A stretch of DNA of 58,175 nucleotides from assembly GCA_902604175.1 (NCBI GenBank), contig CACKXR010000004.1, positions 1 through 58,175 of the forward strand, in the 5' to 3' direction. The DNA comes from an uncultured Pelagibacteraceae bacterium (GTDB lineage: Bacteria > Pseudomonadota > Alphaproteobacteria > Pelagibacterales > Pelagibacteraceae). Below are positions 9,244-17,264 of this stretch, piece by piece. Positions within the stretch are counted from its first letter, which is position 1; the number at the start of each line of letters is the position of its first letter. The translations under genes were made by a program, and so were the position numbers. The notes beneath the pieces were generated by a model. The model worked only from the letters and a program-made list of their open reading frames with translations, had not been told where the DNA came from and did not search any database.

Positions 9244-9950
9244 CAGCTAACATTCCATCTATATCCACTACCATATCTAGTTTCAATAGCTGAAAAATCA
9301 GGATCTACTTTTTTGAATTTTTTGCGAATTCTCTTAACATGACTATCTATAGTTCTGTCTTCTATATCTGTGTCTTCTCTATAAGCTATGTCCATTAATT
9401 GAGCTCTTTCTTTAATAATACCAGGTCTTTTTGCCAACTCTTTAACAATTAAAAATTCAGTCGTTGTTAATTTATCTGGTAGTTGTTTTCCATTCCATTC
9501 GCACTCAAGTTGTGAGGGGTCTAATTTTAATCTTCCATGAGAAATTAAACTTTTATTTTCCTCTAAAATATTATTTGAATCTTTTTTTCTTAATTGAACT
9601 CTAATTCTTTCAATTAAAACTTTTATTGAAAAACCTCCTGATTTTTTTACAAAATCATCTGCACCAAGCTTCAGACCTAATAACTCGTCAATTTCATCGT
9701 CTTTAGATGTTAAAAAAATTACAGGTAAAGATGTTTTCTTTCTGAGTTTTTTTAGTAATTCTTCTCCATCCATCTTTGGCATTTTAATATCAATAACTGC
9801 TAGATCAGGTGGCATTCTTGTTAATCCAATTAATGCGCTCTCTCCATCTATGTAGGTTTGTACTTTAAAGCCCTCTTTCTCTAAAGCTATGCTTAAACTT
9901 GTAAGTATATTTCTATCATCATCTATTAAAGCTATAGTTTGTTTCTGCAT
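9243..9950 (-). CDS. chvI: OmpR-family response regulator, ChvI-like
   Basis: The 235-aa regulator begins with IALIDDDRNILTSLSIALE, nearly the ChvI family N-terminus. Asp54 is the predicted phosphoacceptor, Thr81 the switch residue and Lys103 the conserved lysine. A C-terminal winged helix (about residues 135-233, ending RYGSGYRWNVS) would bind promoter DNA. It overlaps chvG by one base. One oddity: after the conserved lysine the usual Pro-Phe is replaced by Ser-Gly-Gly-Phe, a net two-residue insertion in the beta5-alpha5 loop. Family and pairing are secure; target genes cannot be seen. Confidence 0.92.
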   Translation of the reverse strand: MQKQTIALIDDDRNILTSLSIALEKEGFKVQTYIDGESALIGLTRMPPDLAVIDIKMPKMDGEELLKKLRKKTSLPVIFLTSKDDEIDELLGLKLGADDFVKKSGGFSIKVLIERIRVQLRKKDSNNILEENKSLISHGRLKLDPSQLECEWNGKQLPDKLTTTEFLIVKELAKRPGIIKERAQLMDIAYREDTDIEDRTIDSHVKRIRKKFKKVDPDFSAIETRYGSGYRWNVS

Positions 9951-10001
9951 ATATTTATCTTAAAAATACTAAATTGTCCTAAATTGGGCAATGTTATTAA
10001 A

Positions 10002-12776
10002 TTAATGAAGCATTCCCCAATTATCACCTACATTAACGTCAACTGTTAAAGGGGTAGAAAATGAATGATAGTCGCTTTGAGCTACACTTGTCATCTCATT
10101 TTTTATTATTTTGGTCATCAACTTTTCATCTTTTTTAGGAACCTCAAAAATTAATTCATCATGAATTTGAAGTAGCATTTTTGGTTTTGTAATTTTATCC
10201 TCAGACATTTTTTTATCTAATCTAATCATTGCTAATCTCATTATCTCTGAGGCTGATCCTTGTATTGGAGCATTAATTGCGGCACGCTCTTGAAAATTTC
10301 TAACATTAAAATTTTTATCATTTATCCCATTAAAGTGTGATCTTCTTCCAAAAATATTATTTACATAACCACTTTTTCTACAAAATTTAATAGTGTTATC
10401 CATATAGACTTTGATTTCTGGAAACTTTCCAAAGTATGAGTTTAAAAATTCCTCAGCTTCGTAGTTCGATACATTAATTTGCTTTGCTAAACCATATTGA
10501 GAAATTCCATAAATTATCCCAAAATTAATTGCCTTGGCTTTTCTTCTATGGTCTTGATTTACTTTTTTAATATCTATATTAAATATTTGACTAGCTGTTA
10601 ATGAATGAATATCTTCCTCATTTTTAAAAGCTTTTTTTAACTCTTTCACATCTGCTAAATCAGCAAGAATTCTCATTTCTATTTGATTATAATCCGCAGA
10701 AATTAGTAAATGATCTTTTTTCGCCCTAAATGCTTTTCTTATATCTTTGCCATCATCAGATTTAATAGGAATATTTTGCAGATTAGGGTCACTTGAAGCT
10801 AGTCTTCCAGTTGTTGTAGCGGCTAATAAAAAGGAAGTGTGTACTCTTTTTGTTATTGGGTTAACGTGCTCGGGTAATGCGTCTGAGTAAGTATTTTTTA
10901 ATTTTGATAACTGTCGCCAGTCCAAGATTAATTTAGGAAATTTGTTACCCTTAAAGGCTAAATCCTCCAGAACAGAAGCACTTGTTGCAAATCCACCTTT
11001 TTTTGTTTTTTTTAAGCCAGCTATTTTAAGGTCATTATAAATGATTTCACCTAGTTGTTTAGGTGAACCGATGTTGAACTCTTTTTTTGAAATTTTAAAT
11101 ATATCTTTTTCTAATGTTAGAATTTTTTTTTCAAATTTTTTTGAAAGAGAAGTTAAAAACTTACTATCTATTTCAACACCTTCTATTTCCATATATGCGA
11201 GAATTTTTATTAACGGCTTTTCAAAAATTTCATAAATTTTAAACAGTTTTTCAGATTTTAGATTTTTAAGAAATTTTTTATAAAGTCTAAAGGTTACATC
11301 AGCATCCTCAGCTGCATAATCTTTTGCTTTATCGACTTCTACTTCACTAAAATTGATTTCTTTTTTTCCAGTTCCCACCATTTCTTTAAAAGAAATCGTT
11401 TTATGTCCAAAATGTAACTCTGATAATGTATCCATATTATGTCTATTTTTTCCTGCATCTAAAACATAAGACATCAACATTGTGTCTTCCATGGCAGACA
11501 ATGTTATGCCGTGTTTAAATAAAACAATAAAATCAAATTTAATATTTTGACCAATTTTTTTAACACTTGGATCCTCTAATAATTTTTTTAGTTTTTTTAT
11601 AACAACTTCTTTTTTAATACATTTTGACGATTTGTGACCAATTGGAATATAGCAGGCCTTCCCTATTTTTGAAGAAAGCGAGATACCTACTAGCTCTGCT
11701 TGATGAGGATCTAGAGAATTTGTTTCAGTATCAACAGCAACCTCTCCTAACTCTTCGGCCTCTTTGACCCAATCATCTATTTCATCTGGGTTAGAAATTA
11801 AATAATAATTTTTGTTATTAATTGGACTTTGCTTTTCTATATTTTTAATTTCTGAGACAGAGCTTGTTAAGTCTGGCTCTCCATATGCAGAAATAGCAGA
11901 ACTTAATAATCTATTAAATTCCATCTCTCTTAAAAATTTATATAATTTATCTTTATCTATACTTTTTAATTTAAACTCATCTAGCTCTCTCTTTATTGGA
12001 GATTTATGATCTAATGTAACAAGTTTTTTGCTAACTAATGCTTTATCTTTATTTTCTAAAAGAGTTTCTCGTCTTTTGTTTTGTTTGATTTCATGAGCTG
12101 ATTTCAATAATTTTTCTAGAGTACCATATTTATTAATAAGCTCAGCAGCAGTTTTTACTCCTATTCCAGGTACACCTGGTACGTTATCACTACTATCACC
12201 TGCTAAGGATTGAACATCTATTACTTTTGATGCATCAACCCCAAACTTTTTAATGACGTCTTCTTCAGTTACAAATTTATTTTTCATTGGATCAAAAATA
12301 CGGACATTTTTTTGATATAATTGCATTAAATCTTTATCTGATGAAACAATTGTGACCTTTGCTCCTTTTTTGATTATTTGGTTAACATAAGTTGCTATCA
12401 AATCATCTGCTTCATAATTGGGTAAATCTACAGAAGGTAGGTTAAATGCTAAAACAGACTTTCTTATATATTCAAATTGAGGTGCCAAGTCATCAGGCGC
12501 CTCAGATCTGTTTGCTTTGTATTGACTATAGATTTCATTTCTGAATGTTTTCCTTGCAGAGTCAAAAATAACTGCAAAATGAGTTGGTCTCTGCAAATTT
12601 TGATTTGATTTTGAGTCCTCTAAAAGTTTAAAAAGCATGCTACAAAAACCACTAACTGCACCTGTTGGTAATCCGTCACTTTTTCTACTTAATGGTGGTA
12701 ATGCATAATAAGCTCGAAAGATATATCCAGAACCATCAATAAGATAAAAATGATCAGTTTTTTGTATTTTACTCAT
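10002..12776 (-). CDS. polA: DNA polymerase I
   Basis: This is the repair and Okazaki-fragment-processing polymerase. The 924-aa protein has three domains in order: 5'-3' exonuclease (about 1-290), 3'-5' proofreading exonuclease (about 330-510) and the family A polymerase. Proofreading looks intact: DTETN, then NIKFDF, then YAAEDADVTF supply the metal-binding carboxylates. Polymerase motifs are SADYNQIEMRILA (A), RRKAKAINFGIIYG (B) and QIHDELIFEVP (C). The start at 12776 gives the family beginning DHFYLIDGSGYIFRAYYALP. It is transcribed away from bioY across a 98-bp gap that holds an inverted repeat. Confidence 0.98.
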   Translation of the reverse strand: MSKIQKTDHFYLIDGSGYIFRAYYALPPLSRKSDGLPTGAVSGFCSMLFKLLEDSKSNQNLQRPTHFAVIFDSARKTFRNEIYSQYKANRSEAPDDLAPQFEYIRKSVLAFNLPSVDLPNYEADDLIATYVNQIIKKGAKVTIVSSDKDLMQLYQKNVRIFDPMKNKFVTEEDVIKKFGVDASKVIDVQSLAGDSSDNVPGVPGIGVKTAAELINKYGTLEKLLKSAHEIKQNKRRETLLENKDKALVSKKLVTLDHKSPIKRELDEFKLKSIDKDKLYKFLREMEFNRLLSSAISAYGEPDLTSSVSEIKNIEKQSPINNKNYYLISNPDEIDDWVKEAEELGEVAVDTETNSLDPHQAELVGISLSSKIGKACYIPIGHKSSKCIKKEVVIKKLKKLLEDPSVKKIGQNIKFDFIVLFKHGITLSAMEDTMLMSYVLDAGKNRHNMDTLSELHFGHKTISFKEMVGTGKKEINFSEVEVDKAKDYAAEDADVTFRLYKKFLKNLKSEKLFKIYEIFEKPLIKILAYMEIEGVEIDSKFLTSLSKKFEKKILTLEKDIFKISKKEFNIGSPKQLGEIIYNDLKIAGLKKTKKGGFATSASVLEDLAFKGNKFPKLILDWRQLSKLKNTYSDALPEHVNPITKRVHTSFLLAATTTGRLASSDPNLQNIPIKSDDGKDIRKAFRAKKDHLLISADYNQIEMRILADLADVKELKKAFKNEEDIHSLTASQIFNIDIKKVNQDHRRKAKAINFGIIYGISQYGLAKQINVSNYEAEEFLNSYFGKFPEIKVYMDNTIKFCRKSGYVNNIFGRRSHFNGINDKNFNVRNFQERAAINAPIQGSASEIMRLAMIRLDKKMSEDKITKPKMLLQIHDELIFEVPKKDEKLMTKIIKNEMTSVAQSDYHSFSTPLTVDVNVGDNWGMLH

Positions 12777-12817
12777 TAAAATTTATTAAATGTTTTGAGG
12801 TTAATATAGTCTAAACT

Positions 12818-12851
12818 TTAATTTAATCTACTAATCACTAGATTATATTAA
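12818..12851. promoter_or_regulatory. Inverted repeat in the polA-bioY divergent region (possible operator)
   Basis: The arms at 12818-12830 (TTAATTTAATCTA) and 12839-12851 (TAGATTATATTAA) pair at 12 of 13 positions with an 8-base spacer. The repeat ends 23 bases before the bioY start and covers a TATATT at 12844-12849 that could be the bioY -10 box. That placement is typical of a repressor operator. No exact match to the published alphaproteobacterial BioR palindrome (TTATAGATAA type) is seen. AT-rich palindromes arise easily at this base composition, so function is unproven. Confidence 0.35.
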
Positions 12852-12874
12852 CAATTAAGAGTATTATTAATTTT

Positions 12875-13426
12875 ATGGAATTAACAAAAAATCTTACACA
12901 ACCTAAAATAATTAAATCTTTGTTAGCCATAGTACTTGGTTCGATAGCCCTAACTATTTCTGCAAAAATAAAAATTCCTTTTTACCCAGTCCCTATGACT
13001 ATGCAAACTTTTGTGGTCTTATTTTTAGGAATTAGCTTAGGTTATAAAATTGGATTAGCTACTATCGGATTGTATTTAATTGAAGGAATTGCAGGATTGC
13101 CAGTTTTTTCAAATTCTCCAGAAAAAGGTGTCGGACTTTTATACTTCACTGGTCCAACTATGGGATATTTAATTGGATTCTTAACAGCATGCTATTTAAC
13201 ATCTATGATTAAATATGAGGATGGTTTTTTTGTTGTTTTAGGTAAACTAGTGGTAGCAACTTCGACTATATATATTTTAGGATTATTGTGGTTAGGGACA
13301 TTAATCGGATGGGACAAGCCTATTTTCGCATTGGGTGCTAAACCTTTTTTGTTGGCTGAAATATTCAAAATTACCATACTGGCATTATTAGTTAAGCAAA
13401 TTATAAAAATTAGAAAATTTATCTAG
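12875..13426 (+). CDS. bioY: BioY-type biotin transporter substrate-binding membrane protein
   Basis: BioY is the biotin-binding S-component of an ECF-type transporter and in some bacteria works alone. The 183-aa protein is almost all membrane helices. It carries the family N-terminal stretch KIPFYPVPMTMQTFVVLFLG, the following GLYLIEGIAGLPVF, and FTGPTMGYLIGF. No bioM/bioN energising genes lie nearby. The gene stands alone between polA and a convergent regulator, which it overlaps by 8 bases. Its presence suggests that biotin is taken up; whether the cell also makes biotin cannot be seen here. Confidence 0.9.
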   Translation: MELTKNLTQPKIIKSLLAIVLGSIALTISAKIKIPFYPVPMTMQTFVVLFLGISLGYKIGLATIGLYLIEGIAGLPVFSNSPEKGVGLLYFTGPTMGYLIGFLTACYLTSMIKYEDGFFVVLGKLVVATSTIYILGLLWLGTLIGWDKPIFALGAKPFLLAEIFKITILALLVKQIIKIRKFI

Positions 13427-13988
13427 GTGATCTTTTAGAGAGGATTCTTTGAAGAGTTCTTCTGTGCATTTTAAGTCTTCGTGCGGTTTCAGATACGTTT
13501 CTATTGCAAAGCTCAAACACTCTGTGGATATGTTCCCATTTTACTCTATCCGCTGACATGGGATTTTCTGGAGGTGCAGCTTTTTTTGATGGATCTGCTA
13601 ACAAAGCTTTTTCAACATCTTCAGCATCTGCTGGCTTAGCAAGATAATCGATTGCACCTTCTTTAATAGCCGCAACTGCTGTTGGAATGTTTCCATATCC
13701 GGTTAACATTATAATTCTACTATCATTATTTGAGGTTTGAATTTCTTTTACAACTTCAAGACCGTTTCCGTCTCCAAGTCTTAAGTCTACTACAGCAAAT
13801 CCAGGTTTTTTTGCTTTAACAGCTTCGACACCCTTTTGTACACTCTCTGCTTGAAAAACCTCAAAACCCTTTTTTTCCATTGCTCTTGCCAATCTTTCTC
13901 TAAAAGGATTGTCGTCATCACAAATTAACAGTGATTTATTCTCAAAATCACTGAGGTTTTGAAGCGTTGCTTGTTCTTTCATGAGCAT
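13419..13988 (-). CDS. regA: RegA/ActR/PrrA-family response regulator
   Basis: This is the redox-responsive global regulator of Alphaproteobacteria. The 189-aa protein has a receiver domain (Asp68 in VVDLRLGDGNGL, then LTGYGNIPTA), a proline-containing linker, and a Fis-type helix-turn-helix. The HTH reads WEHIHRVFELCNRNVSETAR and continues through the almost invariant MHRRTLQRIL. In relatives RegB, a quinone-sensing membrane kinase, phosphorylates it, and regB and a SenC gene are often adjacent. Here neither neighbour is present. The start could be Met1 or Met3. The family assignment is very secure. Confidence 0.92.
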   Translation of the reverse strand: MLMKEQATLQNLSDFENKSLLICDDDNPFRERLARAMEKKGFEVFQAESVQKGVEAVKAKKPGFAVVDLRLGDGNGLEVVKEIQTSNNDSRIIMLTGYGNIPTAVAAIKEGAIDYLAKPADAEDVEKALLADPSKKAAPPENPMSADRVKWEHIHRVFELCNRNVSETARRLKMHRRTLQRILSKRSPR

Positions 13989-14050
13989 AATATGGTAACT
14001 GAATCAAATTTTTCAATATATGATTATTAAGCAATACTGACCTGAATTAT

Positions 14051-14151
14051 TTGCTTTACATTAGTGATGGTTACTTTATATGCCAGAAAATATTAAAGTT
14101 TTTTATTTTAAAAGACTTTTTTTTATTAAATTTTTTTTGGAGGCATTATTA
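14051..14151 (+). promoter_or_regulatory. Candidate promoter, leader hairpin and strong RBS of the polyamine operon
   Basis: A weak sigma70-like promoter is possible: TTGCTT at 14051-14056 and TTTATA at 14075-14080 with an 18-base spacer. Downstream, AAAGTTTTTT (14095-14104) can pair with AAAAGACTTT (14110-14119), followed by a T-run, which looks like an intrinsic-terminator or attenuator hairpin but is almost all A-T. Next comes GGAGG at 14139-14143, 8 bases before the ATG at 14152. This is one of the few near-perfect Shine-Dalgarno sites in the window, and it fixes the start. The hairpin's function is a guess. Confidence 0.35.
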
Positions 14152-15336
14152 ATGCAAAAATTTAAATCAGTTGAAGAACTTGTAAAACAACTGAACCCTG
14201 AAAAACCAGTATATTGTATTAGAAAAAGTTCAATTGAATCTGCAGTACAATTTTTTGTAAAAAAATTCTTAGGATCTGTTTTGTATGCAGTTAAGACAAA
14301 TCCTCATCCAGAAGTAATAAAAACAATAATAGATAGTGGAATAGATCAATTTGATGTTGCATCTATCGAAGAAATAAAAAGCATAAGAAATTTTAGTCAT
14401 ACAGCAAAATGCTCATATATGCATACTGTAAAAAGTAGAGAAAGTATTAAGGAAGCTTATTTTCATTATAATGTTAAAACTTTTTCATTAGATACAAAAG
14501 ATGAATTAATCAAAATTATAGAAAGTACAAATAATGCAAAAGATTTGGAATTATTTGTAAGAGTAGCAGTTTCAAACGAACATGCGGAAATAGACTTATC
14601 AAAAAAGTTTGGAGCTTTAACTTCTGAGGCTATAGGTTTAACTAGATTAGCAAAACAACATGCAAAAAAGATTGGTTTAAGTTTTCATGTTGGATCTCAA
14701 TGTATGCATCCAATTTCTTACTCTAAGGGTATAACTGAAATTGGAAACATAATAAAAAAAACAAAAATAGTTCCTGATTATATAAATATAGGAGGTGGAT
14801 TTCCAACTATCTATCCTGATTTAATTCCTCAATCATTAAATAATTATTTTAATGAAATTAAAAAAAGTCTAGAAAATTTAAAACTAGAAAAATTACCAGA
14901 AATAATTTGTGAACCTGGAAGAGCATTAGTTGCAGAAAGTGGATCAACAATTGTTAGAGTTAACCTAAGGAAGAAACAGAAGCTTTATATAAATGATGGT
15001 ACATACGGTACTCTTTTTGATGCTGGTACACCTAATATTGTTTACCCATCAAAAATGATTAAAGATAACTCAAATAAAATTATTTCTAAAAAGTTAACTG
15101 CTTTTGATTTTTTTGGTCCAACATGTGATAGCATGGATTATATGAAGGGTCCTTTTTTACTTCCAAACAATATTAAAGAAAATGATTATATAGAACTTGG
15201 TCAGCTTGGAGCTTATGGATTAACTTTTAGAACCCAATTCAATGGCTACTATTCAGATGAGATTTGTGAAGTTGAGGATAAACCAATAATGACCATGTAC
15301 GATAAAGATAGAAATAAAGATAATATGGTTGCTTAA
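14152..15336 (+). CDS. PLP-dependent ornithine/arginine/lysine-type decarboxylase (alanine-racemase fold)
   Basis: This is a 394-aa fold-type III amino-acid decarboxylase. Lys48 (YAVKTNPHP) should bind pyridoxal phosphate, and Cys325 in FGPTCDSMD is the catalytic cysteine supplied across the dimer. The overall pattern is that of eukaryotic-type ornithine decarboxylase. The ATG at 14152 is chosen over the in-frame ATG at 14080 because of the GGAGG site and because homology begins there. The next gene starts within its stop codon (TAATG). The downstream agmatine genes mean that arginine could be the substrate, giving agmatine. Ornithine (giving putrescine) is the default by family, and sequence alone does not settle it. 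Confidence 0.85.
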   Translation: MQKFKSVEELVKQLNPEKPVYCIRKSSIESAVQFFVKKFLGSVLYAVKTNPHPEVIKTIIDSGIDQFDVASIEEIKSIRNFSHTAKCSYMHTVKSRESIKEAYFHYNVKTFSLDTKDELIKIIESTNNAKDLELFVRVAVSNEHAEIDLSKKFGALTSEAIGLTRLAKQHAKKIGLSFHVGSQCMHPISYSKGITEIGNIIKKTKIVPDYINIGGGFPTIYPDLIPQSLNNYFNEIKKSLENLKLEKLPEIICEPGRALVAESGSTIVRVNLRKKQKLYINDGTYGTLFDAGTPNIVYPSKMIKDNSNKIISKKLTAFDFFGPTCDSMDYMKGPFLLPNNIKENDYIELGQLGAYGLTFRTQFNGYYSDEICEVEDKPIMTMYDKDRNKDNMVA

Positions 15337-16379
15337 TGTCAGACCAAAAAAATCTGGGTCACAATAGTAAAAAAGATTTCTTAAAAAACCCTGTAGAACA
15401 CATTGATATCACCTCCTTTGACGCAAGAAAGATAATCTCATCAATGAAAAAAATGTCTTTTGTATCTAGAGAGACAGCTAATGCAGCAAATATTTATAAT
15501 GAAATGTTGAAAGATAAAGAGTGTACAATTTTCCTAACTCTAGCTGGATCAACGTCAGCAGCAGGATGTATGAATATTTATAAGGATTTAGTTAAATATA
15601 ATATGGTCGATGCCATTGTTGCTACTGGAGCTTCAATTGTAGATATGGATTTTTTTGAAGCACTAGGGTTTAAACATTATCAAGGTTCACAGTTTCAAGA
15701 TGATACCGAGTTAAGAAATAACTATATTGATAGAATTTACGATACTTATATCGATGAGGAAGAGCTTCAAATGTGTGACAAAATTATATGTGAAATAGCA
15801 AATACGTTAGAACCAAGGAGTTACACATCTAGAGAGTTCATTCACGAAATGGGAAAATATCTTAAAAAAAACTCAAAAAAGAAAAATTCGTTAATTGAAA
15901 CAGCATTCGATAATGATGTTCCAATTTTCTGCCCTGCTTTTACAGACTCGAGTGCAGGATTTGGTCTGGTAATGCACCAAGAAAAAAATCCAAAAAAACA
16001 TATGACAATAGACTCTGTTAGAGAATTTAGAGAACTTACAGAAATAAAGATTAAATCCAAAGGCTCAGGATTATTTATGATAGGTGGTGGAGTGCCAAAA
16101 AATTTTATTCAAGATACTGTTATATGTGCTGAACTTTTAGGAAAAGATGTTGATATGCATAAGTATGCTGTTCAAATTTCAGTTGCAGATAGTAGAGATG
16201 GAGCGTGTAGCAGCTCAACTCTAAAAGAGGCAAGTTCTTGGGGTAAAGTTGATATCACGAAGGAACAAATGGTTTTTGCAGAAGCTACAAGCGTTTTGCC
16301 TCTAATTGCCAGTGATGCTTATCATAGAGGGGAATGGAAGAGTAGAGATCGGAAAAATTTTTCAAATATTTTTAAATAA
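15336..16379 (+). CDS. Deoxyhypusine-synthase-like protein, probable polyamine (homospermidine) synthase
   Basis: The 347-aa protein belongs to the deoxyhypusine synthase family. Visible features are the NAD-binding stretches LTLAGSTSAAG and ATGASIVDMD and the C-terminal SSWGKV, whose Lys304 matches the catalytic lysine of eukaryotic DHS. Bacteria lack the eIF5A substrate. Related bacterial enzymes such as SpeY of Anabaena instead transfer an aminobutyl group to make homospermidine. Position between a decarboxylase and the agmatine-to-putrescine genes fits that role. The family is certain; the product is inferred. Confidence 0.85.
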   Translation: MSDQKNLGHNSKKDFLKNPVEHIDITSFDARKIISSMKKMSFVSRETANAANIYNEMLKDKECTIFLTLAGSTSAAGCMNIYKDLVKYNMVDAIVATGASIVDMDFFEALGFKHYQGSQFQDDTELRNNYIDRIYDTYIDEEELQMCDKIICEIANTLEPRSYTSREFIHEMGKYLKKNSKKKNSLIETAFDNDVPIFCPAFTDSSAGFGLVMHQEKNPKKHMTIDSVREFRELTEIKIKSKGSGLFMIGGGVPKNFIQDTVICAELLGKDVDMHKYAVQISVADSRDGACSSSTLKEASSWGKVDITKEQMVFAEATSVLPLIASDAYHRGEWKSRDRKNFSNIFK

Positions 16380-16382
16380 TTC

Positions 16383-17264
16383 ATGGCAAAAAAAACTACA
16401 ATTGGTTTAATTCAAACTAAAGTTTATGATAATCAAAATAAAAATTTAGAAAATTCTTTAATTAAGATTAAAGAAGCAGCAAAGAAAAAAGCAAAAATAA
16501 TATGTCTTCCTGAACTATTTTTATCTCCATATTTTTGTCAAAGTGAAAATCATGCTAAGTTTAAGCTAGCAGAAAAAATTCCAGGTAGATTATCAGATAT
16601 ATATTGTAAATTAGCCAAAGAACTTTCTGTTGTTTTAATGATTTCTTTATTTGAAAAAAAAACTACTGGTTTTTATCATAACACAAGCATTGTAATTGAT
16701 GACAATGGTAAAATTATATCAAAGTATAGAAAAATGCATATTCCAGATGATCCAGGTTATTATGAAAAATTCTACTTCACACCAGGAGATTTAGGTTTTA
16801 AATCTATAAAAACAAAATACGGAAAAGTTGGTTCTTTGATTTGCTGGGATCAATGGTTTCCAGAAGCTGCCAGACTAACAACGCTAAAAGGAGCAGAAAT
16901 TTTATTTTATCCAACAGCGATTGGTTGGCACCCTAAGGAGAAAAAACAGTTTGGAAAATCCCAATTAGAATCATGGATAACCATCCAAAGATCTCATGCC
17001 ATAGCAAATGGGGTATTTGTTGCTGCTATAAATAGAATTGGTTTAGAGAAAACCGGAAAAAGAAAAATACACTTTTGGGGTAACTCAATGATTATCGATC
17101 CAAGTGGAAATATTATTGCGAAATCAAAAACAGATAAAGAAGAAATTTTAATTACTAACATTGATCTAAATAAAATTGAAACAGCTAGAAATCATTGGCC
17201 ATTTTTAAGAGATAGAAGAATAGATTATTACAAAGGACTTCTAAAAAACCCTAAAGATGAATAA
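16383..17264 (+). CDS. aguB: N-carbamoylputrescine amidase
   Basis: This is a 293-aa nitrilase-superfamily hydrolase that converts N-carbamoylputrescine to putrescine, CO2 and ammonia. The Glu-Lys-Cys triad is visible: Glu44 in LPELFLSPYF, Lys117 in YRKMHIPDDP and Cys154 in SLICWDQWFPE. The FLSPYFCQ and HIPDDPGYYEKFYFTPGD segments are typical of AguB rather than other nitrilases. It starts 3 bases after the DHS-like gene and overlaps aguA by 8 bases, so the two agmatine enzymes are translationally coupled. Confidence 0.93.
   Translation: MAKKTTIGLIQTKVYDNQNKNLENSLIKIKEAAKKKAKIICLPELFLSPYFCQSENHAKFKLAEKIPGRLSDIYCKLAKELSVVLMISLFEKKTTGFYHNTSIVIDDNGKIISKYRKMHIPDDPGYYEKFYFTPGDLGFKSIKTKYGKVGSLICWDQWFPEAARLTTLKGAEILFYPTAIGWHPKEKKQFGKSQLESWITIQRSHAIANGVFVAAINRIGLEKTGKRKIHFWGNSMIIDPSGNIIAKSKTDKEEILITNIDLNKIETARNHWPFLRDRRIDYYKGLLKNPKDE

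Noticed and set aside
12818-12851. Known BioR operator
   Set aside because: No TTATAGATAA-type palindrome is present, so the inverted repeat is reported only as an unassigned element.
14080-14151. Longer in-frame ATG start of the decarboxylase
   Set aside because: The extra 24 residues have no homology-like content, while GGAGG sits 8 bases before the internal ATG at 14152. The candidate promoter would also place the mRNA start after 14080.
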